Positions 34,238-45,468 of a stretch of DNA of 64,000 nucleotides are shown here, piece after piece; positions within the stretch are counted from its first letter, which is position 1, and each line of letters opens with the position of its first letter. A program made the position numbers and the translations under genes. Source of the DNA: Capsaspora owczarzaki ATCC 30864 (taxonomy: Eukaryota; Opisthokonta; Filasterea); assembly GCF_000151315.2 (NCBI RefSeq), contig NW_011887300.1:1254037-1318036 (forward strand), in the 5' to 3' direction. The notes under the pieces are model-generated. The model was given only the letters and a program-made list of their open reading frames with translations. It was not told where the DNA came from and made no database searches.

Positions 34238-34938
34238 GTTGGGATGTGAAAAATCAATGGAAAATCAATGAAAAAGAAAAATAGGGAAAAAAGAACTGAG
34301 AAAAGCCAGGTTTTGGGTTGTAAAATAAAGACACGCATGAATTGAGAAGCAAGAATCGGGGCAACGAATGAAAAAAGGGAGGGTGATACGAGTGCTTGGT
34401 AACGATGAAACTGCGGGTGAAAGTTGACAATTCTGATTGAAACCTTGTCATGAAACTCGGATCGACTCTGCTGAAAGTGCTAGGAGCGGATCAAGAACGG
34501 AGTGTCTTTGATTCGATCACTGCAGTGGAATCTTGTGTAGTTGTCGCTCTCCACGAGCCTCGACATTTGCCAGTGACCTCGACTAAGACGAGTGTTTCGC
34601 CTGATTGAATCAGACAACTCTGTCCCAGTCCGTCGCTCATCGGTCTACACCTCAGAGAAATCCACAAAGCGGTCGCAATGCCATCACCTTCTCACTCTCA
34701 ACCGCTTCGCTTCGACTGCTAAGACCGAAAGCTATGACTTTTTTTGTTTCGTTTGTTTCGTTTCGTTTTGTTCGTTTGTTTCGTTTTGTTTTGTTTGTGC
34801 TTTGCCCTTCAACATCCGTCTTTGATTTTCATTGTGTTCACTCTTGTCTTGTATCATTATTGTTTTGCATTTTAGCATTCACTCTGTCTCAGAATTACCT
34901 TCTTTGGGCGATTGTTTGAGCCAAACAAACACACAACA
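34238..34938. other. Divergent promoter region, arrestin B and MNK-like kinase
   Basis: 701 bp between divergent start codons. T-rich TTTCG/TTTGT repeats at about 34740-34800. No coding sequence seen. Confidence 0.5.
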
Positions 34939-37187
34939 ATGTCCAACCTGACTTGGCGCGGACTTGCTGCACTCCCAACCGCTACAACCAATATCAATAG
35001 TCATAATAATACCAATAGTACGAGCCATGGCGTCCAAGTGCAGCCGCTCTACGCACTGACGCCGTTCGATGCGCACTATTCGCTGGGCGCTGCATTGGGA
35101 AACGGCCGCCAAGCTCACGTCTACTCGTGCGCCCATCTGAGCCCGTCCGCTTCACCAAAAGCTCAACTTGCAGTCAAGGTCATCCAGATCGAATCGCCGT
35201 GCAAGGTCGCGCTGGCGGCAGACCCGAGTCCAACAAGCAGCGGTTTCCCTGCGGATTCAATGCTGCCGCTCCTCGAAGCGAGCACTCTGGGCAATGGCGA
35301 TATCACTGCCACTGGGACAAGTGGAGCTGGACCCATTGGATCTGTTGGAACCATCGGAGCGGCGGCAGCTGCTGGAACGGGACTGAACGGCGTCCGTGCT
35401 GGAACCAATACGAATCACAGCACAAACCATACTAATCCTAGTACAAGTTCTACTGGAACGAACGGAGTGCATGGAACAAGTGCTACTACTACTGCTGGAT
35501 TGAATGGACACGCTGGAGTGAATGAAACTATTGGAACTGGATCCAATGCAACGAATGGAACCATCGCAACAACAACTACTGGAACACAAACCGGATTCGC
35601 ACGGGCTGCAACTCCAGCATCAATGTCGACGTTGACATCACGAGCATCGTCAATGACCAACCTCGCAGTCAAGCCAGGCGCCTTTGGAGTGCTGGCTACG
35701 CCCGGGATTTTAACGTCGCCAGAGCGTCTCATGAAGTGGATTGGCGACGAGTATGTGGCGCGCGAAATTGCCGTCCTGACACTGTGTCGAGGGCATCCCT
35801 TCATTCTGCAACTCGTGGATGTGCTGCTGGACTGCTCTGATGCCGACTACCAAACACAATCTGGCGGATGCACCGTCACCCTCGATCGCTGCTACCTCGT
35901 CACCGAGCAACTCGCGGGTGGTGCGCTCCTCGATCGCATCCGCGACAGCACGTCCAACTCGACCCAACAGCCCTTGCTGGAGCAGGATGCCAGCATTGTT
36001 GCACAAAACATTGCGAGCGCTCTTGCGTTTCTGCACGCACGTCACATTGCCCACCGCGACCTCAAGCCCGCCAACATTCTGTGCGCTACTACGACACGCA
36101 TCACTCCAGTCAAGCTCGCCGATTTCGGTCTGGTGAGCGCTCTGCACTCTCCGCGCCCCAGCCGCTCTGCAACAGCCGCGGCCACCCCAATGCTGCAGAC
36201 GCCCGTCGGTACAATGGAGTATGTGGCTCCGGAAATTGCCCACTCTCTCAGCAATCCCTGGGACAAGTCGGGCTACGGCAAAGCGTGCGACCTCTGGAGC
36301 TTTGGTGTGCTCTTGTAAGTCTGGGATGGACGGTGCGCGAACTGCGAATGGTTGATGATTCAGGTGCGTTTGCGATACAAGCAAGTCTAACTCTCCTCTT
36401 GCCTCACTGTCTAGATATGTGCTACTCTGCGGCACGGCGCCATTTACGCGACATTGTGGACGCAAGTGCGGTTTTTCCGAAGGCCGCAGCTGCGAGTACT
36501 GCCAAGACCTCATTGCAGATGCAGTTGAGGCCGCAGAGTTTGATTTCGAGCAAAAAGAATGGAAGACCATCTCCTCGTCGGCGAAAGACCTCGTATGTAG
36601 CGGCGGCCGTGGAGTTTGTTGCAAAATTTTGACGAACAAAAAATGTTCGATTGATCGTTCTGGCCTGAACCCTCTCACTTTCCCTCCCTCCCTTCCTCTT
36701 TCCATGACAGGTCACTGAATTGCTCGTACATGATCCATCAAGCCGTCTTTCGGCGGAAAACGTCCTGTGCCACCCTTGGGTTGCCCAGCGCGGCTCGCGT
36801 CTCCCGCTGCAATCCCCGGCAGTGCTCCGCGGGTCCAAAGCTTTGCTGCAGCCTTATCTAGATGTGGTTACCACAGCTCAACAGCAACGCGATTTGCAGT
36901 GTGAAATTTCGGATGTGGAAGCCGTTGCTGACGAAATGGCCGAGTCGTTGCCGCCATTCTCCGGAGACGACTCGCCGATTTCCATGCGGTCTGCCAACGA
37001 TGCGTCGATTGCATCCTCGCCAATGCTGCTTGGAATGGATGAGCAGGACGAGTTCTTGCAAGACAACGGACTGCTTGGACCGCACAGCGTCGCTCGGTCC
37101 TTGACGTTCAACGCGCTCTCCCTCAAGTCGCCCCTCTACCGTCGTCGTCAGCGGCAAGAGGACAATGCTTCTGTTGCTTATGCGTAA
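34939..37187 (+). CDS. MAPK-interacting (MNK)-like Ser/Thr kinase
   Basis: Exons 34939-36314, 36415-36592 and 36711-37187; 676 residues. MNKs are CAMK-group kinases activated by ERK/p38 that phosphorylate eIF4E. The diagnostic feature is the zinc-binding Cys cluster after the CDLWS segment: CGRKCGFSEGRSCEYCQ, equal in spacing to animal CGxxCGWDRGExCxxCQ. It is followed by [36 protein letters not shown]. Catalytic motifs: GNGRQAHVYSC glycine loop, AVKVI lysine, HRDLKPANIL, ADFGL, and TPVGTMEYVAPE activation segment. Animal MNKs carry DFD; this protein keeps DFG. A Thr/Asn/Gly/Ser-rich insert of about 150-170 residues splits the N-lobe between the lysine strand and EYVAREIAVL (the alphaC region). 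No obvious eIF4G- or MAPK-docking motif is recognised, though a Ser-rich C-terminus with LSLKSPLYRRRRQ-like basic residues is present. Confidence 0.88.
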
Positions 37188-37625
37188 CGAGAGTGTGTTA
37201 CCTTTCAACAGATTTAGACAGCGAGCAGATACTTTACTTTTGGTCGGTTGCTGTGCACAGCTGCAGTCCTGTTGCTTCATTGGCACAATACAGTGAGCAT
37301 CTCAGAGTCGTCGTTTCAGTCAATTAGTTATTTTTGTTCGTTGTCCCGTTACATTACAAAATGTGATTCCAAGCTGGAGCTCTCGAGACTACCATCGCAA
37401 ATGTTGGAAATGTTGTGCCAAAACGCACTTGAACCGAAGCAGATGCAAAAAATCAACTTCCCATTCAATACACAAATCAAACGTCAAAATGCAACACAAA
37501 AGGCTCCATGCGTTCACACACACTCACTCACACACACACTCACACAAACTCACACACACTTCGCCTATTAAAAGCAATAATCAATCACATCGCGCGACAC
37601 AACTCTCTTTGGTGTTTTTGTGTGT
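37188..37625. other. Convergent 3' region
   Basis: Spacer between the MNK-like gene and the minus-strand DUF3712 gene. Contains a CACACTCA repeat at about 37516-37562 and nothing that looks coding. Confidence 0.5.
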
Positions 37626-39958
37626 TCACGCAGGAATGGTAATGTTGCACATGGCCATGGTGCCCTTGTGGCAAATCGGAACCGGGGGCTCGTTGTACTC
37701 GATCGTGTTTTCAAGATCGCCAATGCGAATGCCCATGGTGCCATTGATGCCAAGCGGCACATAGCCCTTGCCCAGCTCATCGATGAACGACTGGAGCAAA
37801 TCAGGCAAATGCAAAAAGCTCATGGCGATCGGGAGGTCGCGGGACAGAGTGTTGGAGTTGGGGTTGAGGACGACGGGGTCGTCGTGCATGTCGCGGTGGT
37901 ATGTGGCGACCTGGACGTTCTTGTAGACAATCGACAGGTGGGACATGACGAGGTTGATTGGCGCATTGAAGGGGTTTTTCATCAGCAGGGCGGTCGGGGT
38001 GACCACCTCACCCTTGAGCAAATTTTCAAAAACCTCCACGAGGTTGCCAAGGTCCATGTAGCCCGTCAAGAGCAGGTAGTCGGTGCGGCCGTTCAGCACA
38101 ACATCCAGGCTCAGCGTCTCGAGGAAGGCATTGTAGAGCGGGATGGTGGTGGCGACGGGCTGGACGGGCCGAGCGTTCAGAAGCGATGGCTTGCCGGACA
38201 GATACTGCGTGAACAGCTGGTTGGCCACCGTAATGTTTGCCGGGATGAGGGGTCCAGCCATGGAGGTTGGGTTGACTCCAGGCAGCATGGTGAGGTTGAA
38301 GGAGAAGAGCGAGCCAATGTACGAGTTTTGGTAGAACATCGAGAAGGTCACGTTGCCGAGCGGAACGACTGAGACCTTCGAAGGGTTGATAATGCTCACC
38401 AGCACGGACGAGATGGCGTGGTTGGTCACCGGGTCGACGTCCATTTCGAACACATCGAGGGTGAGGTTTTTAAGTCCGTTGAAACCTAGATGGAACAAAC
38501 GAAAAAAAAAAAAAAAAAAAAGTGAGCTCAATTGGTCGCATGGTCAGCAACGACAAGCTTGCATGTCTTGGTGCACTTACCAGTCAGGGTGATGGTCTTG
38601 GAAAAATCAATGCCGTCAAAAGTCAGATCAATCGGACCCAGATGGACGGTGAGCGAGACGGTCGCCTTCAGGCCCATTTCAACCTCCGGGTTGTTGGTCA
38701 GAGCAATGCTAAAGTTGTTAAAGCCGTCCATGTTGATGACCTGCAGACGGTTGTCCAGGGCGAAGATAACATCCTCTCCTCCTGATCAACACAAAGAGAT
38801 CAAAAAGCAAGCAAACATGCAAAGAGTGGTTAGAACCAAAGCGTGCACGACTGACCGTTCGTCCGTTGTGTTCTCGTTTCCCAGTGTGCATTCAACTTGC
38901 ACCAATAAACCAAACAACCAACGCACGGACAATAACAAAAACGGAACCAACAACGAGGTGCCGCTTTCAACGATAATCTCGCTCCACACATCACCAAATT
39001 CTCTCAACATGGAACACGACTGCTGATGCCACACGAGGTCTGCTCGTGATACTCGGCATCTGCGTGTGGTGCGGTGCGGGGGTTTCCAATTTTCACCGCC
39101 GCCGCAACAGCCAACCTTGCGCACCAAGTCCACCCCGTAATGGGGGGGGGACTTTTTCTGTTGTTTCGGATCATGCTTTGCTTTGCTTTTGCATGTACCT
39201 TTGATCTCGACGGTCGATCCCGGGATGATGCCAAATCCGACGCCCTTGAACGAGGAGACCATGTTGGCTGGATGCAGAGTTGCGTCAAAGCTTCCGGCGT
39301 TGGAGAGGCGGAGCTGCGACGCCATGACGACGGAGGTGTTCAGAGGAGCGAGCATGCTCATTTCCAAGATTTCGACGTGGGATCCGTCGACCGTGTTCTG
39401 GACAATCTTTGGGAGGATGGCAAAGTAGAGGACAATGAAGGCGAGACCGAGCAAGCCGAGCGTGAGGACGGTCGCGAGCACGCCGCACTGGCACCGCGTC
39501 AGCCGTCCGCAGCAGCATCGCTTGTCGCTCGACTTTGCACAGCACCGCGACGACTTGGACGACGACAGCGACGAGTACGACGAGCTGTGCAAGCCATACT
39601 CGCCGTAGCTGTTGATGTTGCCCTTTGAGCTCGAGTTTGAGCCAGAGTCTCTGGACGATCGCTGGCCGGACGACGTCGCGTAGTTGAATGCGTCGTCGTC
39701 GACGGTTGTCGATGCGAGTGACTTGCGCGAGGTCGAGGTCGATGTCGAGGTCGAGGTCGAGGACGTGATCGAGGTCGTTTCGGGGTCTGCTGACAGAATT
39801 GAGCCGCCGGATTTATGCCGACGCTGCTTTTTGCCGCCCTTCGACGATGAGCCAGAGCCAGAGCCAGAGCCGTCGCTGGTGTTGTAGTTGGACGTGCTGA
39901 GTGGAGCGTAGTCGGCGTCCGTCAGCAGCGGTCGCTTGGCTGAAGAAGAAGAAGACAT
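37626..39958 (-). CDS. DUF3712 / LEA14-like single-pass membrane protein
   Basis: Exons 39958-39199, 38781-38581 and 38485-37626; 606 residues. A low-complexity Ser/Gly-rich cytosolic head (about 130 residues) precedes a Cys-rich stretch (RCCAKSSDKRCCCGRLTRCQCG) and one membrane span (VLATVLTLGLLGLAFIVLYFA). A long lumenal or extracellular part follows with repeated LEA14-like beta units (VEILEMSMLAPLNTSVVMASQLRLSN; LTFDGIDFSKTITL; VDPVTNHAISSVLVSIINPS; LVMSHLSIVYKNVQVA). The type II layout resembles fungal DUF3712 proteins such as vacuolar Tag1. Several NxS/T sites fit a lumenal location. The cysteines before the span are candidate palmitoylation sites. Function not known. Confidence 0.8.
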
Positions 39959-40706
39959 GGCGTGGAATCAAAGAAGAAAAGAGTGGAAAATAATAAAAAA
40001 ATAAAAAATAATAAAAAATAATAAAAATAAAAATGAAATGAAAAATTAAATAATAAGAAGAAAGAAAAGAAAATCAAAAAAAGCGACTTCAAGTTCGAAA
40101 AAAAGAAGCGAATTTTCAAAAGTCAGAAAACAAGGAAAAGAAAAAAAGAAGAAGAAGAAGAAAAAAAGAGTCAGAAAACATTTGATTCAGTTGAGATTTG
40201 GAAAATGGAAAGAAAAAAAAAAGTGAAGAAAAAGGAACAAGTTGGTTTTTCTCACTCGGTACTCCTTCCACGGCGTGCTTTTCTGCATCCCTCCTCCCTC
40301 TCATACTGTAGCACGGTGCTGTACATCAGATCTAGTATTGTGAACACCAGAAGCGATCCGAATCACACATACTTGCAAAATGCTCACGACCAAAAGGAGG
40401 TCAAAGTAGTGAACGGACGACTGTCCTCGATGCGACTGTTGTTGTGAGCATCTCGCCAGCGACTCCGACCATCATCCGGCAAAATGCGCGAGGGTTGGGA
40501 AGCTCAGGTTCAACTGTGCAAATTGTGTGCGATTCGAATCGCTGTTTGCCAGACACATGGAACGCCAATGTTACAGCGCGCTTTATTTTTCCTTGACATG
40601 CTTAAGAGAGATGTACGAATTGCTCAAAGTTGAAACAACTTTTCCCTCATACCGAGATGAAACGACAAACAAGAGGTTGACGACGCAACCACACCAAAAC
40701 ACGCAG
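39959..40706. other. Intergenic, A-rich
   Basis: Upstream of the DUF3712 gene and downstream of HACE1. AATAAAAAATAATAAAA repeats at about 39988-40060 and GAA/A-rich runs to 40230. The remainder to 40706 shows no gene. Confidence 0.5.
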
Positions 40707-43700
40707 CTACGCAAAGTCAAATTGCTTGCTGCCGCCAGCCAACGCCATCTGAAACCTCTCCACGACCATTGCGGCGGACGAATACGCGGGCATTTTGAGC
40801 AGGTTAAAGCTGTGCGATCAAAGAAAGAGACGATAGTACTGTCAGTTTGACCATCCTGCCATAGCAAATCAATTCAATCGAATATCGACGCTCACCATGT
40901 GCTCGCGCTCGGCAGACGCTCCACGCTGTCATCTAACTTGCTAATTGTAAATGCCTCCTTCCCCGAAACGCCCATGAGATTGGCAAATCCGCCCAGTGGA
41001 ACCCGTGAAGAGCCAGTGACAAACTGCAGTAGCATAATCCGCTGATCTTTTGGGAATTGCTGCACCATCTCCCAAAACCACTGGTACAACAAACGCACAA
41101 AATTGGGGAAAAGACAGTTAGGGACATGACACAACCCCCTACAGCACCAATCATGCACCCCCCCAACGCACCTTGATAACAGAATCCGTCTTTTCAAACC
41201 CATTGTACGCAGTGTGCTCCTCCCAGTCTGCAATGTCAATCTCTTTGCTTCCACTGATCAGCAGCTCCAATTCGTATTCATTAAAGATTGCCACGAGCGA
41301 AGCCGGGACAAACTCGTGGAAGCCTACGCGACCGCACAGCAGAGGAGGTGAGCATCACCAGTCAAAACAGAATCGCAACAAAGCACATACCATCCAAGAA
41401 GGAGCAGATTTGAGGTCCAATCGCGCACGTCATTTTGAGCTGGGTGGCCAGCTGGACATATTCCGCCTACAAATTTCGAATGCCAACCAAGTGTTAAAAA
41501 CACCAGCTGCAAGCAAAAGCCACCACCTCTCCAGTATGTTTTTTTCCCTCATTTTTTTTCTTTTTTGGTTGCTCATACCTTGTTCTCATCCGTCACGGCA
41601 ATGTGAGCACCGCCGGGCTTGAGCTCGATGAGATCAACCTTGCCAAAGTTATCCACTTCAATGGCAAAGACCAGATCGAGCTCGCTGCCTTCAATCTGGT
41701 TGTCCAGCACCCACTGCAGGCTCTTGTAGTAGCCCTGGTCGATGGACTCGACATCGGCATAGCTGATTGGGATTCCCAGAATGTGCTTGTAGAACGAGCG
41801 CGTAAAGTAAACGTCGAGGAGCTGGCGGTGGAAGAGCGCCATGCCAATCACGCGGCCTGCAAAGCGAAAGTAGGACAAGTGGTCGGGATTGATGTGCGAG
41901 TTGGGGTTCGGTTGGAACGTGCATCCGTCTTCCGAGGGCACAAACAGGGCATAGTTTGGGTCGAGAATCTCGTGCGACAGCGAATCAAACCACTCCCGGC
42001 GAACACCAGCTCCAACGCCCGCTTCTCCGCGGAATCGAATGCCAAACGGATTGCGCAGCTCGTCTGCCGATTTCTTCGAAAGGGCACCGCAGGACGCTTG
42101 GAAGAGGTTTTCACGCTCGACCACCATCACCTTGCTCTCGTCCAGGAACATGCTGTCGTCCACATGGGAGTCGCTAGTCAGGTTTTCGAAAAACCACTCA
42201 CGACGCAGGGCGAACGGCTGTGCCCGAACCACATCGATAAACCGGTCCATAAGGAGGCTATGGTCGAGCAGAAAATGAAAGTGCTTAAAGATTATGATGG
42301 GGTTGCGTTCGACGAATCGCCGGAGGGTGGCGCAATGGCGGTAGACGAATTGGAGGAAACGCGGCGGCAAGGCTGAACTCTTGCGCGAGCAGCACAAGTA
42401 AAAGCCATGGATGATGCACGCAAGTCGGTCTGCATACAGACGCATCAGGTCGGAAGGAGCATGGTCGGTAGAACTCTGAGGAGGCGAGGACGATGTTGTT
42501 GAAAGTGCAAGAGCGGGAACGGAACGCTCAGTGTCCTCGGCCAAGCGGCTTTTGCGCTTCTCGGCAGCTCGACTCGAAAGAGCCGAGGGTGCGTCGGTTT
42601 CAGCGGGAGCGTCTGTGCCAGTGGCGGGAGAGTCTGGGCCAGTGGCGACGGACGACGGTGCAATACCCGGTTCTGGCGTGACCAGCACTGCTGGCGCGAC
42701 ACTCAATCCCACGCTCGGGCTCGTGCCGCTGGTGCCCGCCGTTTGTTGGGCCAGCAGGGCCAGCCACTCTTCCAATGCAGTCCACAACGATTCAAGCAGA
42801 ACAGCTCCGCCATGCGAGTGGCTGGCGTCGTCCGTCGCCCCCAAAATGACCATCGACGGGGAAGGGATGGAGATGGAGCCCGACCTGGCAATGGGTTGCT
42901 CTTCGTTGTTGCGGGTAGGTGTGGACGGCGCAGCCAGCGAAGACACGGGACCTGGCGCTGTCGGACTTGTGCCAGACGAGCTGGAGGTGGACACGGCGAG
43001 CATCGGAGCAAGGACTGAATTGCTCGTGCTGCCCATCGGGTTGTTGTTGTTGTTACTGCTACTTGAGCCCTCGTTGTTGTTGCTGCTGTTGTTGGACGGA
43101 GTGGTGGCGTTGGACGAAGTAGCGCTGCTCGTGCGTGCATGGCCAAACCCAAAACGCAAGCCGCTCGTGTTGCTGTTTCGCCGAGGCAACGAGCTGGTAG
43201 TATTGCTGCTGGGATTTCCTGCGGCGAAGGAGGAGGAGCTCGATGCACCGCCCGCGCTCGTGCTCAAACCAGATGTGGCAGAGGGCGAAGACAAGGTTGA
43301 AAATGACGAATTGCTCGTCGACTTGGGCAACGGGCTCGGATTGTCATCGTCGCGCCCCACAATTCCAATGTACTGGTCAATGCCTGGCCAGGAGACAAAG
43401 GCATGCAAGAGCTCGGCAAACAACTTGACCATGCGGATGAAATTGGACGATACCGCATCAACATCGGAATGCAAGGACAGCAGCTGCTGGCCTTCGTTGG
43501 CAATGAACGCGGCCAGCTTGGACATGACCATTGGACGCAGGGCGCCGCCTCCTTCTTCGGCCACGTACTTTAGCACGGGGAGCGCTTTGTCATCCTCCAT
43601 GCCAGGTTGCGAAACAATCTGCAGGACAGTGTCCAGGCAGCGCGAAGGGTCGCGCTTGACGAGAAGATGCACGCAGTCACGGAAGCCACCACGCACGGTC

Positions 43701-44196
43701 AAGTGCAGCGGCGAGACGCCCGCAGAATCGGGCACTGGCACTGCTCCACGCGTGAGCAGTAGCCGTAGGCAGTCTGTTTGGCCGTAGCGCGCGGCAAAGA
43801 AGGACGCGGTGCGCCCATTGCGGTCTTTCTTGTCGACATCGACATGCGCGTCGAGCAGCAGCTGGACAATCTCGCGATGCCCATTCATGGCAGCCACGTG
43901 CAGAGGCGTCTGGCCTTGGGTGTCGGTCACCTCCATGGGCACCTTGAGATCCAGCAAGTAGTTCATCAGCTCCAGGCGCCCGTTCGAGGCAAGCCAATGC
44001 GTCACGGTAAAGCCGTCCGAGTTTGCCGCCGTGAGGTCTGCCTTGTGCTCGAGCAGTACCTTCATGACCTTTTTCAGTCCGTTCCGTGCGGCCAGGTGCA
44101 GAGAGGTGTTTCCGCCGGCGTCTCCCAGATTAGGATCCGCGCCTCGCTTGAGCAGCAACAGCGCGCAGTCTACCGCCGACACGCTGCCATCATCAT

Positions 44197-44227
<31 letters not shown>

Positions 44228-44797
44228 AGTGTGTTGCGTGTATGATTCAATGTTCAGCACATTCAAACACACGAAAGGGATGCATTCGGTGAGTTGTTGG
44301 ACACTTTTGAGTCTGAGTTTTTGTTCAATGCAGATTCCACGCGGTTTCAATGCATTTCTATATGGTTTTGTTGTTTCATTACCCGACTGCGACGTGCAGA
44401 AACGTTCGTCTTGCTCTGCCAAACTGGAGGTTGACGTTGAATTTGGGCGAGTCGGCCAACGCAGCGAGTTGTCTCGTGTCATTCGCAATGATGGCAGCGC
44501 AGACCATCTCATCGACCTACTTGAAACAATTGAAAATGAGCATTTGAGTTGAACATTGAGCATTGTACTGTATGGATGGGTTTTGAGGCATTTTTGAGGA
44601 TTTGAGCTTGTGGAGGATTGAATGACAAGGATTAAGATTGTTTGGTGCAATTCTGGCTGCGTATTCGGCTCGGGCGAGTCGCGCGGGTTGCGTGGTGGGG
44701 CGGCGAGCCATACCATGTCAGGGTCTTGCGGAATCACGAGCGGCGGCGGGCTGCCGCGCAGCGTGAACGTGCTGAGCGCGCGGCGAATCGAGTCCAT
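40707..44797 (-). CDS. HACE1: HACE1-like HECT ubiquitin ligase with ankyrin repeats
   Basis: Seven exons: 44797-44714, 44516-44383, 44183-41579, 41466-41391, 41323-41172, 41080-40896 and 40809-40707; 1112 residues, all phases closing. Ankyrin repeats (about 30-300) match HACE1 (FGRARRTFLHVAVG, NTSLHLAARNGLKKVMKVLLEHKADL, GQTPLHVAAMNGHREIVQLLLDAHVDV). The HECT domain (about 760-1112) is very close to animal HACE1 (REWFDSLSHEILDPNYALF, FRFAGRVIGMALFHRQLLDVYFTRSFYKHILGIP, LLQFVTGSSRVPLGGFANLMG). Animal HACE1 ubiquitylates active Rac1 and Golgi targets. The catalytic Cys (residue 1079, in LPSASTCFNLL) is encoded across the last intron: TG ends exon 6 and C begins exon 7. A Ser/Asn/Thr/Pro-rich insert of about 250 residues between ankyrin and HECT parts is absent from animal HACE1. 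Confidence 0.95.

Positions 44798-44802
<5 letters not shown>

Positions 44803-44850
<48 letters not shown>
44803..44850. repeat. (GA)n microsatellite directly before the HACE1 start
   Basis: A GA run of about 24 units, reading (TC)n on the HACE1 coding strand, ends 5 bp upstream of the HACE1 ATG. It is probably in the 5' UTR or core promoter. Confidence 0.9.
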
Positions 44851-44853
<3 letters not shown>

Positions 44854-45468
44854 AGGGGTAGGAGGGCTTAGTTAGAGCCGCGTATCGGAATTTTAACGCG
44901 AACAATAAGGTATACGGAAACTAAAGACTGATTAAAAAAAAACTGAAGAAAAAAGGACTGAAACGAAACAAAGCGAAGGGTGAAGAATTGGGAATAGCGC
45001 TGATTCAACAGGAATCAGGTACTCATGAAATAAGGCAGGTGAAGGGTATTGGGAAGAAAATGAATTGGTAGAGGTCAAGAACGGAGACAAGATGGCTGGT
45101 GGAACGACAACCAAAAGAACAAAAGCGGCATCGAAAATAAAAGGCATCGCCTTGTCAGCATTGGCTGGCATGAAGTGAGGATGAGAAGAAATGCTTCAAG
45201 ACCCAGTGCTCTGGAGACTGCATCGTTCGATGGTGCAAAATAAAATTGCGTTGGAACGGAGAGGTACAATGGTCAGGCGAATCGAACGAGAACCAAGTTG
45301 CAACGAATTCAACATCATCTGATCAACCTGAAGTGTGATGAGTACGGTTCGGTCGAATTGTGGAGTTTGGGAGTTGAAGCAAGCAGACATCAAAGAGAAA
45401 TTTATGGGGATTTCAGAGCGAGACGAGAACAACAAACATTCAAGCAAGATTGGAAAATGCACAATGGT
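44851..45468. other. HACE1 upstream / receptor R1 3' region
   Basis: No gene seen. Separates two genes on the same strand. Confidence 0.5.

Noticed and set aside
44393-44520. In-frame continuation of HACE1 exon 3 upstream to 44905
   Set aside because: The continuous frame ignores clear splice sites; the other frame at 44516-44383 matches the HACE1 ankyrin start and joins in phase.
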